A stretch of 46,120 nucleotides of DNA from Micrococcales bacterium (GTDB taxonomy: Bacteria > Actinomycetota > Actinomycetes > S36-B12 > UBA10799). This document shows, piece by piece, positions 1 through 9,264 of the stretch (positions within the stretch are counted from its first letter, which is position 1; every line of letters begins with the position of its first letter). Both the position numbers and the translations under genes were made by a program. The stretch covers positions 1-46,120 of the forward strand of contig JADJCR010000014.1 of NCBI GenBank assembly GCA_016703125.1. Reading direction: 5' to 3'. Under the pieces are notes generated by a model, which did no database searches, was not told where the DNA came from, and saw only the letters and a program-made list of their open reading frames with translations.

Positions 1-171
1 GAATTGCGCCACCCCGTAGGCGGCGCGCGCCCGGTTGGTGCTCAACCCGACAAGGAACCAAGTCTGGGCCTCTGCCAGGAGGCGTGCCACCAGGTCATCG
101 GTGCCGTACAGGTCCAGGTCGCGGGCCCCCGCCGGGCCAGGCAAGTGGCACACCTCACCGTCCTCGCTCAC
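1..171 (-). CDS. CoA-binding domain protein, N-terminal part (runs off the window)
   Basis: The first 57 codons of a gene read leftward off the window. Translation from GTG at 171 gives an acidic N-terminus, then 'WFLVGLSTNRARAAYGVAQF', which resembles the opening Rossmann strand of small CoA-binding domain proteins (YccU type, usually about 140 aa). The start is supported by a GGAGGGG Shine-Dalgarno just upstream and by a 4-base GTGA overlap with the purE stop codon, so it is probably translated with purK-purE. The family call rests on one motif only, and the C-terminal part is not visible. Function in the cell is unknown for this family beyond predicted CoA binding. Confidence 0.6.
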   Translation of the reverse strand, partial: MSEDGEVCHLPGPAGARDLDLYGTDDLVARLLAEAQTWFLVGLSTNRARAAYGVAQF

Positions 172-668
172 GTCCCCTCCGCACGCCGCACGATCTCGCC
201 CTTCGCCGCTGCCGTTTCGCGCAGGTCTGCCTGGAAGTCACGCATGCGCTGCCGCAGATCCGCGTCCGACGCGGCCAGGATCCGCACCGCCAGCAACCCG
301 GCGTTGCGCGCGTTCCCGATGGCCACGGTGGCCACCGGCACGCCGGCGGGCATCTGCACGATGGACAACAGGGAGTCCAGTCCGTCCAGGCGGGCCAAGG
401 GCACCGGCACGCCGATGACCGGCAACGGCGTCACCGCGGCGAGCATCCCGGGCAGGTGGGCAGCGCCGCCAGCCCCCGCGATGATCACCCGGAACCCTCG
501 ATCGGCGGCCGTCCGTCCGAACTCGAGCATCTCGTCGGGCATGCGGTGAGCGGACACGACGTCCTTGTGACAGGCGATGCCGAACTCCGCGCACGCCTTG
601 ACGGCCTCGGACATGACCGGCCAGTCCGAGTCGCTGCCCATGACCACGGCGACCTGCGGCTCACTCAT
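168..668 (-). CDS. purE: N5-carboxyaminoimidazole ribonucleotide mutase PurE
   Basis: PurE converts N5-CAIR to CAIR in cytoplasmic de novo purine synthesis, using the product of PurK. The 166-aa protein has the class I PurE signature: 'VVMGSDSDW' near residues 8-16, 'SAHRMP' after the first helix, and the Gly-rich 'IIAGAGGAAHLPGM' loop. Length matches the family. ATG 668 is chosen because GAGGAG lies 6 bases upstream; longer in-frame extensions would run further into purK. It overlaps the purK stop by 8 bases and hands on to the next gene through a GTGA overlap, so purK-purE-(CoA-binding) form one operon read leftward. Confidence 0.95.
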   Translation of the reverse strand: MSEPQVAVVMGSDSDWPVMSEAVKACAEFGIACHKDVVSAHRMPDEMLEFGRTAADRGFRVIIAGAGGAAHLPGMLAAVTPLPVIGVPVPLARLDGLDSLLSIVQMPAGVPVATVAIGNARNAGLLAVRILAASDADLRQRMRDFQADLRETAAAKGEIVRRAEGT

Positions 669-1830
669 CGATGACTCCTCGGAAGTAGTCGGCGGCATGC
701 CACGCACGGTCGCGCAATGCCTGTTCGTCGTCGCCCAGTGCGGTCACATGGCCGACCTTGCGCCCGGGCCGCACGTCCTTGCCGTACAGATGGATCTTCA
801 ACCCCGGATCGCGGGCCATGACATGCCGGAAAGCGATGTGCAGGTCCGGCAGGTCGCCGCCGAGGATGTTGACCATCACAGCGATCGGCTGGCGGGGCCG
901 GGGGTCGCCCAGTGGCATGTCGAGGACCGCGCGCAGGTGGTTCTCGAACTGCGAGGTGCGCGCCCCCTCGATGCTCCAGTGACCGGAGTTGTGCGGGCGC
1001 ATGGCCAACTCGTTGATCACCAGGCCGCCGGGGGTGTCGAACATCTCCACGGCGAGCATGCCCACGACCCCGAGTTCCTTGGCCACCCCGAGCGCCAGCG
1101 CCTCGGCCGCCTCCGCCGACGCCCCGTGCGGTACGGCGGGCGCCACCACCTCCACACAGATGCCGTCGGTCTGCACGGTGCGCACCGGCGGGTACGCCAC
1201 AGCCTGTCCGTGCGGCGACCGGGCCACCTGGACGGCGATCTCCTGCGTGAAGCCCACCAACTCCTCGACGATCCACACAGCACCCGGCCCGAGATCGTGG
1301 GACATCACCTCGCGTGCGGCAGCGAGGTCGTCGACGACCCAGACGCCCTTGCCGTCGTAGCCGCCCTTGGAGGCCTTGAGGACCTTCGGCCATACCGTGC
1401 TGAACGCGTCGACCTCCTGCGCTGAACCCACGACCTGCCAGGCCGGCACCGGGAAGCCCGCGCCCTGCAGCCGGCGGCGCATGTCGGCCTTGTCCTGTGC
1501 GTAGAGCAGGGCCTCGGAGCCCGGGTACACGGCGACGCCGTCGGCCTCCAACGCGCGGATGATCTCCTGCGGCACGTGCTCGTGGTCGAACGTGACGACG
1601 TCCACCGACTGCGCCAGTTGACGGATGGCGTGGGCATCGGCGGGACCGCCCACGGACATCGCCGGAATCACCTGGGAGGCGCTGTCGTGTCCCGAGTCGG
1701 CCAGCACGTGCAACTGGATGCCCAGCGCGATCGCCGGCTGCTGGCTCATGCGGGCCAACTGCCCGCCGCCGATGATGCCGACCCGGGGTGTGCCCGGGGG
1801 AAGATCAGGCACCGGGCAGTCCGAGGTCAC
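661..1830 (-). CDS. purK: N5-carboxyaminoimidazole ribonucleotide synthase PurK
   Basis: PurK is an ATP-grasp enzyme that makes N5-CAIR from AIR, bicarbonate and ATP; PurE, next in the operon, uses the product. About 389 aa. The N-terminus carries 'VGIIGGGQLARM', the PurK dinucleotide-like fold; the ATP-grasp centre has 'KASKGGYDGKGVWVV' and the C-terminal part 'NELAMRPHNSGHWS', both diagnostic. The start is uncertain: GTG 1830 gives the longest form and lies inside the end of the acyl-CoA dehydrogenase gene, while GTG 1812, which overlaps that gene's stop, would remove six residues. Neither has a strong ribosome site, which fits translational coupling to the upstream gene. Confidence 0.95.
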   Translation of the reverse strand: MTSDCPVPDLPPGTPRVGIIGGGQLARMSQQPAIALGIQLHVLADSGHDSASQVIPAMSVGGPADAHAIRQLAQSVDVVTFDHEHVPQEIIRALEADGVAVYPGSEALLYAQDKADMRRRLQGAGFPVPAWQVVGSAQEVDAFSTVWPKVLKASKGGYDGKGVWVVDDLAAAREVMSHDLGPGAVWIVEELVGFTQEIAVQVARSPHGQAVAYPPVRTVQTDGICVEVVAPAVPHGASAEAAEALALGVAKELGVVGMLAVEMFDTPGGLVINELAMRPHNSGHWSIEGARTSQFENHLRAVLDMPLGDPRPRQPIAVMVNILGGDLPDLHIAFRHVMARDPGLKIHLYGKDVRPGRKVGHVTALGDDEQALRDRAWHAADYFRGVIDE

Positions 1831-2959
1831 GGGCGATCAGCATGCGCTGCACCTCACTGGTGCCCTCTCCGATCTCGAGGATCTTCGCATCGCGGTAGAA
1901 CCGGCCCGCGGCGTACTCCAGCATGAACCCGTACCCCCCGTGCACCTGGGTGGCCGCACGGGCATTGTCCATGGCCGCCTCGGAGGTGAACAGCTTGGCG
2001 ATCGCGGCCTGCTGCTTGAAGGGCTCGCCGCGCTCCATGCGCCCGGCGGCCTCGCGCCACGCCAGCCGCGACATGTGCGCCCGCATGTGCATGTCGGCGA
2101 TCATGAACTGCACCGCCTGGTTGCTGCCGATCGGCCGGCCGAACGCCTCCCGCTCGTGGGCGTACCGGACGCTGACATCTACGCATCCCTGCGCCAGCCC
2201 GGCGGCCAGCGCGGCGATCGCGATGCGGCCCTCGTCGAGGATGGACAGGAACTGCGCATAGCCGCGTCCGCGCTGCCCGACGAGGTTGTCAGCCGGCACC
2301 CGGACGTCGGCCAGGGAGACCTCGCGGGTGTCGCTGGCGTCCCAGCCGACCTTCTTGTACGGCTCGGAGACGCTCAAGCCCGGCGTGCCGACCGGCACGA
2401 GGATGCTCGAGATCTCCTTGCGCCCCGCATGCTCGCCCGTCACCGCGGTCACGGTGATGAGGCCGGTGATGTCGGTGCCGGAGTTGGTGATGAAGGCCTT
2501 CGTGCCGTTGATCACCCACTCGTCGCCCTCCAGCCGCGCGGTCGTGCGGGTACCACCAGCGTCGGAGCCTGCCCCGGGCTCGGTGAGACCGAAGGCGCCC
2601 AGCATCCGCCCGGAGGTGAGTTCGGGCAGCCAGCGCGCCTTCAGTTCCTCGGAACCGAACCGGAAGATCGGCATCGCCCCGAGGCTGACGCCCGCCTCCA
2701 GCGTGATCGCGATGGAGGAGTCGACCCGCGCAAGTTCCTCAATGGCCACGCACAGCGCGGTGTAGTCGCCGCCCATCCCGCCGTACTCCTCGGGGAAGGG
2801 CAGCCCGAACAAGCCCATCTGCGCCATCTGCGCGACCAGCGGATAGGGGAACTCACCACGCGCGTAGTAGTCCCCGATCACGGGCGCGACGACGTCCTGG
2901 GCGAAGGACTCGACGGTCTTGCGCAGCGCCTCGTGCTCCTCGGTCAGTCGCAGATCCAT
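1805..2959 (-). CDS. acyl-CoA dehydrogenase
   Basis: FAD-dependent alpha,beta-dehydrogenation of an acyl-CoA thioester, 384 aa, the normal length. Visible motifs: 'FGLTEPGAGSDAGG' (flavin/substrate signature 1), 'QVHGGYGF' and 'ILEIGEGTSEVQR' near the C-terminus, where E365 in 'EGT' is the expected catalytic base. ATG 2959 is preceded by GGAGGGG at a 7-base distance. Neighbours purK and purE overlap its 3' end, as at the fadE25-purK-purE locus of mycobacteria; it is probably the first gene of that operon. Substrate chain length cannot be read from the sequence. Closest relatives by motif are FadE25-like or branched/short-chain dehydrogenases. Confidence 0.93.
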   Translation of the reverse strand: MDLRLTEEHEALRKTVESFAQDVVAPVIGDYYARGEFPYPLVAQMAQMGLFGLPFPEEYGGMGGDYTALCVAIEELARVDSSIAITLEAGVSLGAMPIFRFGSEELKARWLPELTSGRMLGAFGLTEPGAGSDAGGTRTTARLEGDEWVINGTKAFITNSGTDITGLITVTAVTGEHAGRKEISSILVPVGTPGLSVSEPYKKVGWDASDTREVSLADVRVPADNLVGQRGRGYAQFLSILDEGRIAIAALAAGLAQGCVDVSVRYAHEREAFGRPIGSNQAVQFMIADMHMRAHMSRLAWREAAGRMERGEPFKQQAAIAKLFTSEAAMDNARAATQVHGGYGFMLEYAAGRFYRDAKILEIGEGTSEVQRMLIARDLGLPGA

Positions 2960-2998
2960 AACAATCCCCTCCGGTAGGCGAAATCACTGCCGGCTTCC

Positions 2999-3004
2999 AG
3001 ACTA
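2999..3004 (-). promoter_or_regulatory. -10 box for the acyl-CoA dehydrogenase operon
   Basis: On the minus strand TAGTCT stands about 40 bases before the ATG at 2959, allowing a short leader that carries the GGAGGGG ribosome site. No clear -35 is seen. Prediction by motif and distance only. Confidence 0.5.
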
Positions 3005-3022
3005 GTTTCCCGATCCCCTGGG

Positions 3023-3028
3023 TACCCT
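3023..3028 (+). promoter_or_regulatory. -10 box, leaderless promoter of the GtrA-family gene
   Basis: TACCCT is followed by six bases and then GTG 3035. This spacing puts transcription start at or next to the start codon. GAGGAG fills the gap but touches the GTG, too close to work as a ribosome site for it. Confidence 0.55.
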
Positions 3029-3034
3029 GAGGAG

Positions 3035-3526
3035 GTGAGAATCCCCATCGCCGTGAGGTCGCTGTGGCTGCGCGCCGAGGATCTGGTCGCACAGGTCATG
3101 AAGTTCGGCGTCGTGGGCCTGGTGGCGCTCGTCGTGGACGTGGGGTTGTTCAACCTCCTGCGGTTCGCCGGCGGGGAGGGACCTCTGTACGACAAGCCGC
3201 TGACCGCGAAAGTTGTATCCGTGATCGTGGCCACAACCGTGGCGTACATCGGCAACCGCATCTGGACGTTCTCCGACCGGGGCCGCACCAGTTACCTGCG
3301 GGAGTACTCCCTCTTCTTCGCACTCAACGGCGCAGCTCTGCTGATCACCCTCGGGTGTCTGTGGTTCAGCCACTACGCGCTGGGGCTCACCGGGCCACTG
3401 GCAGACAACATCAGCGCCAACGTCATCGGCCTCGGCCTCGGCACGCTGTTCCGCTTCTGGTCCTACCGCAAGTGGGTCTTCCCGGAGGTTCCCGAGCGGA
3501 TCGTGGCCGACGAGGCGATGGTCTAG
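3035..3526 (+). CDS. GtrA-family small membrane protein
   Basis: A 163-aa polytopic membrane protein with four hydrophobic segments: one starting 'VMKFGVVGLVALVVDVGLFN', one around 'VSVIVATTVAYIGNR', one around 'FALNGAALLITLGCLW', and one around 'ISANVIGLGLGTLFRFW'. 'GNRIWTF' and the C-terminal 'FRFWSYRKWVF' are typical GtrA/DPMS features. Members flip or present polyprenyl-linked sugars for cell-envelope glycosylation; the specific sugar is unknown. The equivalent mycobacterial gene (Rv3277) sits in the same position beside purK. GTG 3035 is read as leaderless; an in-frame GTG at 3053 is the alternative. It ends 7 bases from the convergent carboxylase gene. Confidence 0.85.
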   Translation: MRIPIAVRSLWLRAEDLVAQVMKFGVVGLVALVVDVGLFNLLRFAGGEGPLYDKPLTAKVVSVIVATTVAYIGNRIWTFSDRGRTSYLREYSLFFALNGAALLITLGCLWFSHYALGLTGPLADNISANVIGLGLGTLFRFWSYRKWVFPEVPERIVADEAMV

Positions 3527-3533
3527 GACCGCC

Positions 3534-5057
3534 TCAGACCGGCGTGACCCCGTGCCGGCGGTGCGAGAAGAACCGGTCCTTGGTCCGTGCCCGCGCGATC
3601 CGGGTGATGATTTCGTCGCGCAAATCCTCGGGCTCGATGACCGCGTCCACGACCAGCTCGGACGCCAGGCGCATCACGTCGATGTCCTGCTCGTACTCCT
3701 CGCGCATGGCCAGGATGAACTTCGTGCGCTCGTTGTCGGTCTCCAGGGCTGCGATCTTGTTGGCGTAGACAGCGTTCACCGCCGCCTCCGCGCCCATCAC
3801 TGCGATCTTGGCGGTGGGCAGCGCGATCGTGGCGTCGGGCTCGAACCCCGGGCCGGCCATCGCGTAGAGGCCGGCGCCGTACGCCTTGCGCACCACCACG
3901 CAGATCTTCGGCACCGTCGCCTCGCTGATCGCCGTGATCATCTTCGCTCCGTGGCGGATGATGCCCTGCTTCTCCACGATCGTCCCGACCATGAACCCGG
4001 GCACATCCGACAGGAACACCAGCGGGACGTTGAACGCGTCGCACAGCTGCACGAAGCGCGCTGCCTTGTCCGCGGAGTCGACGAACAGTGCCCCGCCCTT
4101 GGAACTGGAGTTGTTCGCCACGATGCCGACCACATCGCCATCCATACGGGCGAAACCCACAATCAGCTCCGTGGCCCAGAGGGCGTGGATCTCGAAGAAG
4201 GTGTCGGCGTCGACGAGGCCCCGGACGTACCGGTACATGTCGAACGCCTGCCGCTCGGACTCCGGGACGAGGGCCCGCAGGTCCACGTTCACAGGGGCGA
4301 CCGGCTGCGCGTCCGGCGGATCCAGCTCCCAGTTCTCGGGGAGGTAACTGAGGTACCGCTTGACCCCGAGCAGTGCGTCCGACTCACTGCTGACCAGCAT
4401 GTGGCCGACGCCGCTGTCCACGCAGTGGACCCGGGCGCCACCCATCTCCTCCAGGGTGGTCTTCTCCCCGGTCACCATCTGCACCATGCGGTCGCTGGCC
4501 AAGTACATGCTCGCGTTGCCCTCGACCATGATCACGATGTCGCAGAACGCCGGGATGTACGCCCCGCCCGCCGCCGACGGCCCGAACAGCGCGCACACCT
4601 GGGGGATCGCGCCGCTGGCCTTGACCTGGGTGTGGAAGATCTTGCCGGCCCCGCGCCGCCCCGGGAACAGGTCCACCTGGTCGGTGATCCGGGCCCCGGC
4701 CGAGTCGACGAGGTAGACCATGGGGACACCGGTCTGCAGGGCGACCTCGATGATGCGGATGATCTTCTCCACGGTGCGGGCCCCCCAGGAGCCGGCCTTG
4801 ACTGTGGAGTCGTTGGCCATCAGGCACACGGTCCGGCCGTCGATCGTCGCAGTGCCGGTGACCACGCCGTCGGCCGGCAGCCCGTCGGCCTTGACGTTGG
4901 CGTACATCCCGTCCTCCACGAAGGAGCCCGTATCCACCAACCGGTCGATACGGTCGCGGGCGAAGAACTTCCCGCGCCGGGCGTTGGCCTCGTGGTACTT
5001 CTTCGCGCCCCCGGCCTTGACCTGCTCGGACAACGACTTCAGATCATGGGTGTTCAC
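3534..5057 (-). CDS. acyl-CoA carboxylase beta subunit (carboxyltransferase)
   Basis: Transfers carboxyl from carboxybiotin to an acyl-CoA. 507 aa with two crotonase-like halves. The N-half oxyanion region is 'FGPSAAGGAYIPAF' and the C-half has 'FLSDVPGFMVGT' and 'KAYGAGLYAM', the canonical carboxyltransferase loops. It is distinct from the accD at 7472: the sequences differ through most of their length, and the insert 'ITDQVDLFPGRRGAG' is typical of the MCC/AccD1-AccD2-like branch, so a different acyl-CoA substrate is likely. GTG 5057 fits a leaderless start, with TACGCT six bases upstream. No alpha subunit lies beside it; the AccA at 11406 or another one could serve. Confidence 0.9.
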   Translation of the reverse strand: MNTHDLKSLSEQVKAGGAKKYHEANARRGKFFARDRIDRLVDTGSFVEDGMYANVKADGLPADGVVTGTATIDGRTVCLMANDSTVKAGSWGARTVEKIIRIIEVALQTGVPMVYLVDSAGARITDQVDLFPGRRGAGKIFHTQVKASGAIPQVCALFGPSAAGGAYIPAFCDIVIMVEGNASMYLASDRMVQMVTGEKTTLEEMGGARVHCVDSGVGHMLVSSESDALLGVKRYLSYLPENWELDPPDAQPVAPVNVDLRALVPESERQAFDMYRYVRGLVDADTFFEIHALWATELIVGFARMDGDVVGIVANNSSSKGGALFVDSADKAARFVQLCDAFNVPLVFLSDVPGFMVGTIVEKQGIIRHGAKMITAISEATVPKICVVVRKAYGAGLYAMAGPGFEPDATIALPTAKIAVMGAEAAVNAVYANKIAALETDNERTKFILAMREEYEQDIDVMRLASELVVDAVIEPEDLRDEIITRIARARTKDRFFSHRRHGVTPV

Positions 5058-5063
5058 ATGCGT

Positions 5064-5069
5064 AGCGTA
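5064..5069 (-). promoter_or_regulatory. -10 box, leaderless promoter of the carboxylase beta gene
   Basis: Minus-strand TACGCT, then six bases (ACGCAT), then GTG 5057. No ribosome site is present, so the transcript probably starts at the initiation codon. Confidence 0.55.
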
Positions 5070-5095
5070 GGGGCGCCCCCGCGGGCTGCGCCGCG

Positions 5096-6088
5096 TCAGT
5101 CCCGGTAGCCGGTGCCCCGGGCGAGTACGAACGCCCGCAGCACGCCGAATCCGCGTACCGGCCGCCCACGCTGGCCGCGCAACACGTAGCGGGGATCCTC
5201 CTCGAGCTGCGCCCTCGTCTCGGCATCCACGAGGGTGCCGCCGGGCTTGGCCATCGCGGTCAATCGGCTGGCGAGGTTCACCGTGCTCCCGAAGACGTCA
5301 CCCATCCGGGAAACCACCTGTCCGGTGGCCAGACCCACGCGCACCTCCGGCACGCTGTCGTCTGCGGCGTGGGTCTCGTGCAGGTGCAGCGCGATGTCGG
5401 CGGCGTGGCTCGCCGACAGTGCGGTGAACAGGATCTCGTCGCCTACCGTCTTCACCAGCCGGCCGCCGGAGGCCGCCACGATGTCCGCACTGACAGCCTC
5501 GAATCGTTGCACGAGCCCAGCGAGTTCATGCTCGGGCAACCGCCGCGACAGCCGCGTGTAGCCGACCATGTCGGCGAACCCGACACTCATGACCCCAGAG
5601 TCGTCCGCCGACTCCCGACCAGTGGCGGCGGCTCGACTCACCGCGGTCGCCAGGGCACGCCGCCAGACATAGACCAGCAGCGCTTCCAGGTCCGGCATGA
5701 GCCGGTCGAGTTCGTCGGTGAACTCGCCCAAGGTGCTCAGCGCCAGACCGTCCGCCACGTCGATGGTGCCGGCACGCTCCAGAAGTCCGGCCAGCGTGTT
5801 GACCTGCCAGTCGGCCAGGCGGGCGGTGGTCTGGCCGAGCCCGCGGACCAGATCATTGGCGGTGTCCGGATCGATGTTGCCGACCTCGATGAAGTGCAGC
5901 ATGCGGTGCAGCGCCGCGACATCGGCGTCGGTGAACGCGACCGCCTCCCCCACGTCGGCGTACCCCATGGAGCGCCAAAGGACACGGGCGGACTCCAGGG
6001 GCACCCCGGCATCCGCGGCCACCTCGTCGCGGGTGAACTTGAACGGCCCGCCCAGCAACCGCTCCTGGATGGCGGAGAGGTCCGGCAC
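5096..6088 (-). CDS. class III adenylate/guanylate cyclase
   Basis: Makes cAMP from ATP. The C-terminal half is a class III cyclase domain: 'SVGFADMVGYTRLS' carries the first metal aspartate and 'LVKTVGDEILF' the second. 'GLATGQVVSRMGDVFGSTVNLASRL' forms the later part of the active-site fold. The N-terminal half (about residues 1-160) resembles the regulatory region of soluble actinobacterial cyclases such as Rv2212 and Streptomyces CyaA, whose gene also sits beside birA/accD. No membrane segment is visible. GTG 6088 is preferred because AAAGGA lies 6 bases upstream; a longer reading from GTG 6112, which overlaps the upstream gene by GTGA, has no ribosome site. cAMP would feed a CRP-type regulator. 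Confidence 0.88.
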   Translation of the reverse strand: MPDLSAIQERLLGGPFKFTRDEVAADAGVPLESARVLWRSMGYADVGEAVAFTDADVAALHRMLHFIEVGNIDPDTANDLVRGLGQTTARLADWQVNTLAGLLERAGTIDVADGLALSTLGEFTDELDRLMPDLEALLVYVWRRALATAVSRAAATGRESADDSGVMSVGFADMVGYTRLSRRLPEHELAGLVQRFEAVSADIVAASGGRLVKTVGDEILFTALSASHAADIALHLHETHAADDSVPEVRVGLATGQVVSRMGDVFGSTVNLASRLTAMAKPGGTLVDAETRAQLEEDPRYVLRGQRGRPVRGFGVLRAFVLARGTGYRD

Positions 6089-6108
6089 GTCAGATCCTTT
6101 GCCTCTGC

Positions 6109-6663
6109 TCACGATTCGACGGTCGGCGGGCTCGGGTCGATCCCGTGGTTGCGCGAGCGCCGGAACGAGTCGTCCTCGTCATGCAGGCGGTACACCTCGC
6201 GCTGCACCTGCTCGACGTTCGGGATGTTCTCGATGACCAACTGCCCGTTCTCCGCGGCACTCTCGATCATCAGCGTCCCGCAGTTGAGGACGCGCTCCCA
6301 GACCGAGTGGTCGAAGGAGACGTCGTTGACCTTCGACAACGGCATGTCCCGGCCACGGCGGGCGACGATCCCGGTGCGGATGATGATCCGGCGGTTCGTG
6401 AACACGTACTGCGTGGTCCACCAGAACAAGAACGGCCTGATGACCATGATGAACAGCGCGATGAGTGCGGCGATGGCCAGCACCCAGGTCATGATGGTGC
6501 CGGTGGAGCCCTCGAACCAGGAGTTCACCTTGGCGAGCAGGAAGGCGGTCACCCCGATGATGACCAGCAACCAGATGATCGGCCAGATCAGCGTCTTCCA
6601 CGCCGGGCGCAGTTCGAACTGCACCTGCTCGTCGTCGCCGAGGAGTTTCGTCGGGTAGCCCAT
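6109..6663 (-). CDS. PH domain-containing membrane protein
   Basis: A 184-aa protein with two transmembrane segments (about residues 24-45 and 58-82) followed by a bacterial PH-like (bPH2/YdbT) domain recognised by 'YVFTNRRIIIRTGIVARRG' and 'MPLSKVNDVSFDHSVWERV'. Rv3278c is the likely counterpart and lies at the same place next to birA. Biochemical role is unknown; related proteins sit at the membrane. The minus-strand box CACGAT lies six bases before ATG 6663, suggesting a leaderless start. It is followed by the adenylate cyclase gene with tight spacing, so the two are probably co-transcribed. Confidence 0.85.
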   Translation of the reverse strand: MGYPTKLLGDDEQVQFELRPAWKTLIWPIIWLLVIIGVTAFLLAKVNSWFEGSTGTIMTWVLAIAALIALFIMVIRPFLFWWTTQYVFTNRRIIIRTGIVARRGRDMPLSKVNDVSFDHSVWERVLNCGTLMIESAAENGQLVIENIPNVEQVQREVYRLHDEDDSFRRSRNHGIDPSPPTVES

Positions 6664-6669
6664 AGCCGA

Positions 6670-6675
6670 ATCGTG
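6670..6675 (-). promoter_or_regulatory. possible -10 box, leaderless promoter of the PH-domain gene
   Basis: Minus-strand CACGAT with a six-base gap to ATG 6663. It deviates from TANNNT at the first base but has the same spacing as the other leaderless boxes in this window. Confidence 0.4.
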
Positions 6676-6694
6676 CCACGTTCGGGCCGCGGGA

Positions 6695-7453
6695 TCACCC
6701 CTTCAGGCTCACATCGGCCGCTGACACCGCGCGCACCAGCGCGTGGCGATCCCGCACCAGCAGGCGGCCCTCGGCGTCAATATCCGTGGCGTGCCCCTGC
6801 CACACCCCATCGGGGGCGAACACCTCCACGTCGCGGCCGAGCGTCACGCACTGTGCGGAATACGCCTCGTGAGCCCCGCAGCGCCGGGCGTCCCCGCCGG
6901 ATGCCACGAAGCGGGAGTACCAGGTGTGCAGCCCGCCCACAACATGGGCGGCCAACGCATCTGCATCCGGGTCCCCGCCGATCTCAGCCACGCTGAGCGC
7001 CTGCGGGTCGGGGCGGTCGTCCGCAAACGCCAGATTGACCCCGATCCCCACGATGGCGCTGTTCGCGTCGCGCACCGACAGGATCCCGGCGAGCTTGCCG
7101 TCCCCGGACACCACGTCGTTGGGCCACTTCACCCCCACCCCGGCGGCACCGGCGTCGCGGGCCGCATCAGCCACGGCCAGCCCGGCCAGCAAAGGGATCC
7201 ACCCCCACGCCCGCACGGTGGTGGGGACGTCCAAGCGGATGGACAAGGTCAGCCCATCGCCCGGGTGGCTGATCCAGGTCCGGTCGAGGCGGCCGCGGCC
7301 GGCGGTCTGCTCCTGGGCGATGCGCACCAGGCCGTGACCGGCGACTCCCACCAGGTCGTCGTTCGTGGAGCCGGTGCTCGCCACGACCTGTGGGGCCGGC
7401 CACCCGATGCGCGCACAAACGTCGGTCACCGCATGGTACTCATCAGCTCTCAC
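6695..7453 (-). CDS. birA: biotin-[acetyl-CoA-carboxylase] ligase BirA (no DNA-binding domain)
   Basis: Activates biotin with ATP and attaches it to the lysine of the BCCP domain, here most likely the EAMKM lysine of AccA (13057-13059). 252 aa from GTG 7453. 'QTAGRGRLDRTW' (GRGR at residues 52-55) is the biotinyl-AMP loop and 'VKWPNDV' (about 108-114) the second active-site motif. There is no N-terminal helix-turn-helix, so it is a group I ligase that cannot repress transcription as E. coli BirA does. GTG 7453 is chosen because a -10 box TACGGT ends six bases upstream and no ribosome site exists. It is divergent from accD, with overlapping -10 boxes. Confidence 0.93.
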   Translation of the reverse strand: MRADEYHAVTDVCARIGWPAPQVVASTGSTNDDLVGVAGHGLVRIAQEQTAGRGRLDRTWISHPGDGLTLSIRLDVPTTVRAWGWIPLLAGLAVADAARDAGAAGVGVKWPNDVVSGDGKLAGILSVRDANSAIVGIGVNLAFADDRPDPQALSVAEIGGDPDADALAAHVVGGLHTWYSRFVASGGDARRCGAHEAYSAQCVTLGRDVEVFAPDGVWQGHATDIDAEGRLLVRDRHALVRAVSAADVSLKG

Positions 7454-7458
7454 GTTGC

Positions 7459-7465
7459 TACCGTA
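7459..7465. promoter_or_regulatory. overlapping divergent -10 boxes of birA and accD
   Basis: The 7-base sequence TACCGTA reads TACCGT on the plus strand (7459-7464, seven bases before accD ATG 7472) and TACGGT on the minus strand (7465-7460, six bases before birA GTG 7453). Both genes therefore appear to be leaderless and to share five of six -10 positions. RNA polymerase could not occupy both promoters at once. Confidence 0.6.
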
Positions 7466-7471
7466 CGAAAT

Positions 7472-9060
<1,589 letters not shown>

Positions 9061-9064
<4 letters not shown>

Positions 9065-9264
9065 GCGCGCGCTTCGAGGTGGTGCACGGCAACCCCGGCG
9101 ACGAGGAACTCGCGGTGGTGATCTCCTTGCTGTCCGCGGCCGCGGCCGGTGCGCCGGCTCCGCAGGGCGATGAGCAGATGTCCAACTGGGCGCGGCCGGG
9201 GATGCGGGTGACGCTGCCCGCAGGTCCGGGTGCCTGGTGGCGGTCGGGATTGCCGCGGCCGTGA
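9061..9264 (+). CDS. accE: acyl-CoA carboxylase epsilon subunit
   Basis: A 67-aa protein too short to be picked up easily, starting GTG 9061 within the accD stop (GTGA overlap). The beginning 'FEVVHGNPGDEELAVVISLL' is the hallmark of AccE/PccE, the small actinobacterial subunit that binds the AccD core and raises activity; the remainder 'SNWARPGMRVTLPAGPGAWW' matches the usual 'W..P....R' tail. It ends in another GTGA overlap with the following glycosyltransferase gene, so accD-accE-glycosyltransferase form one coupled transcription unit. Confidence 0.88.
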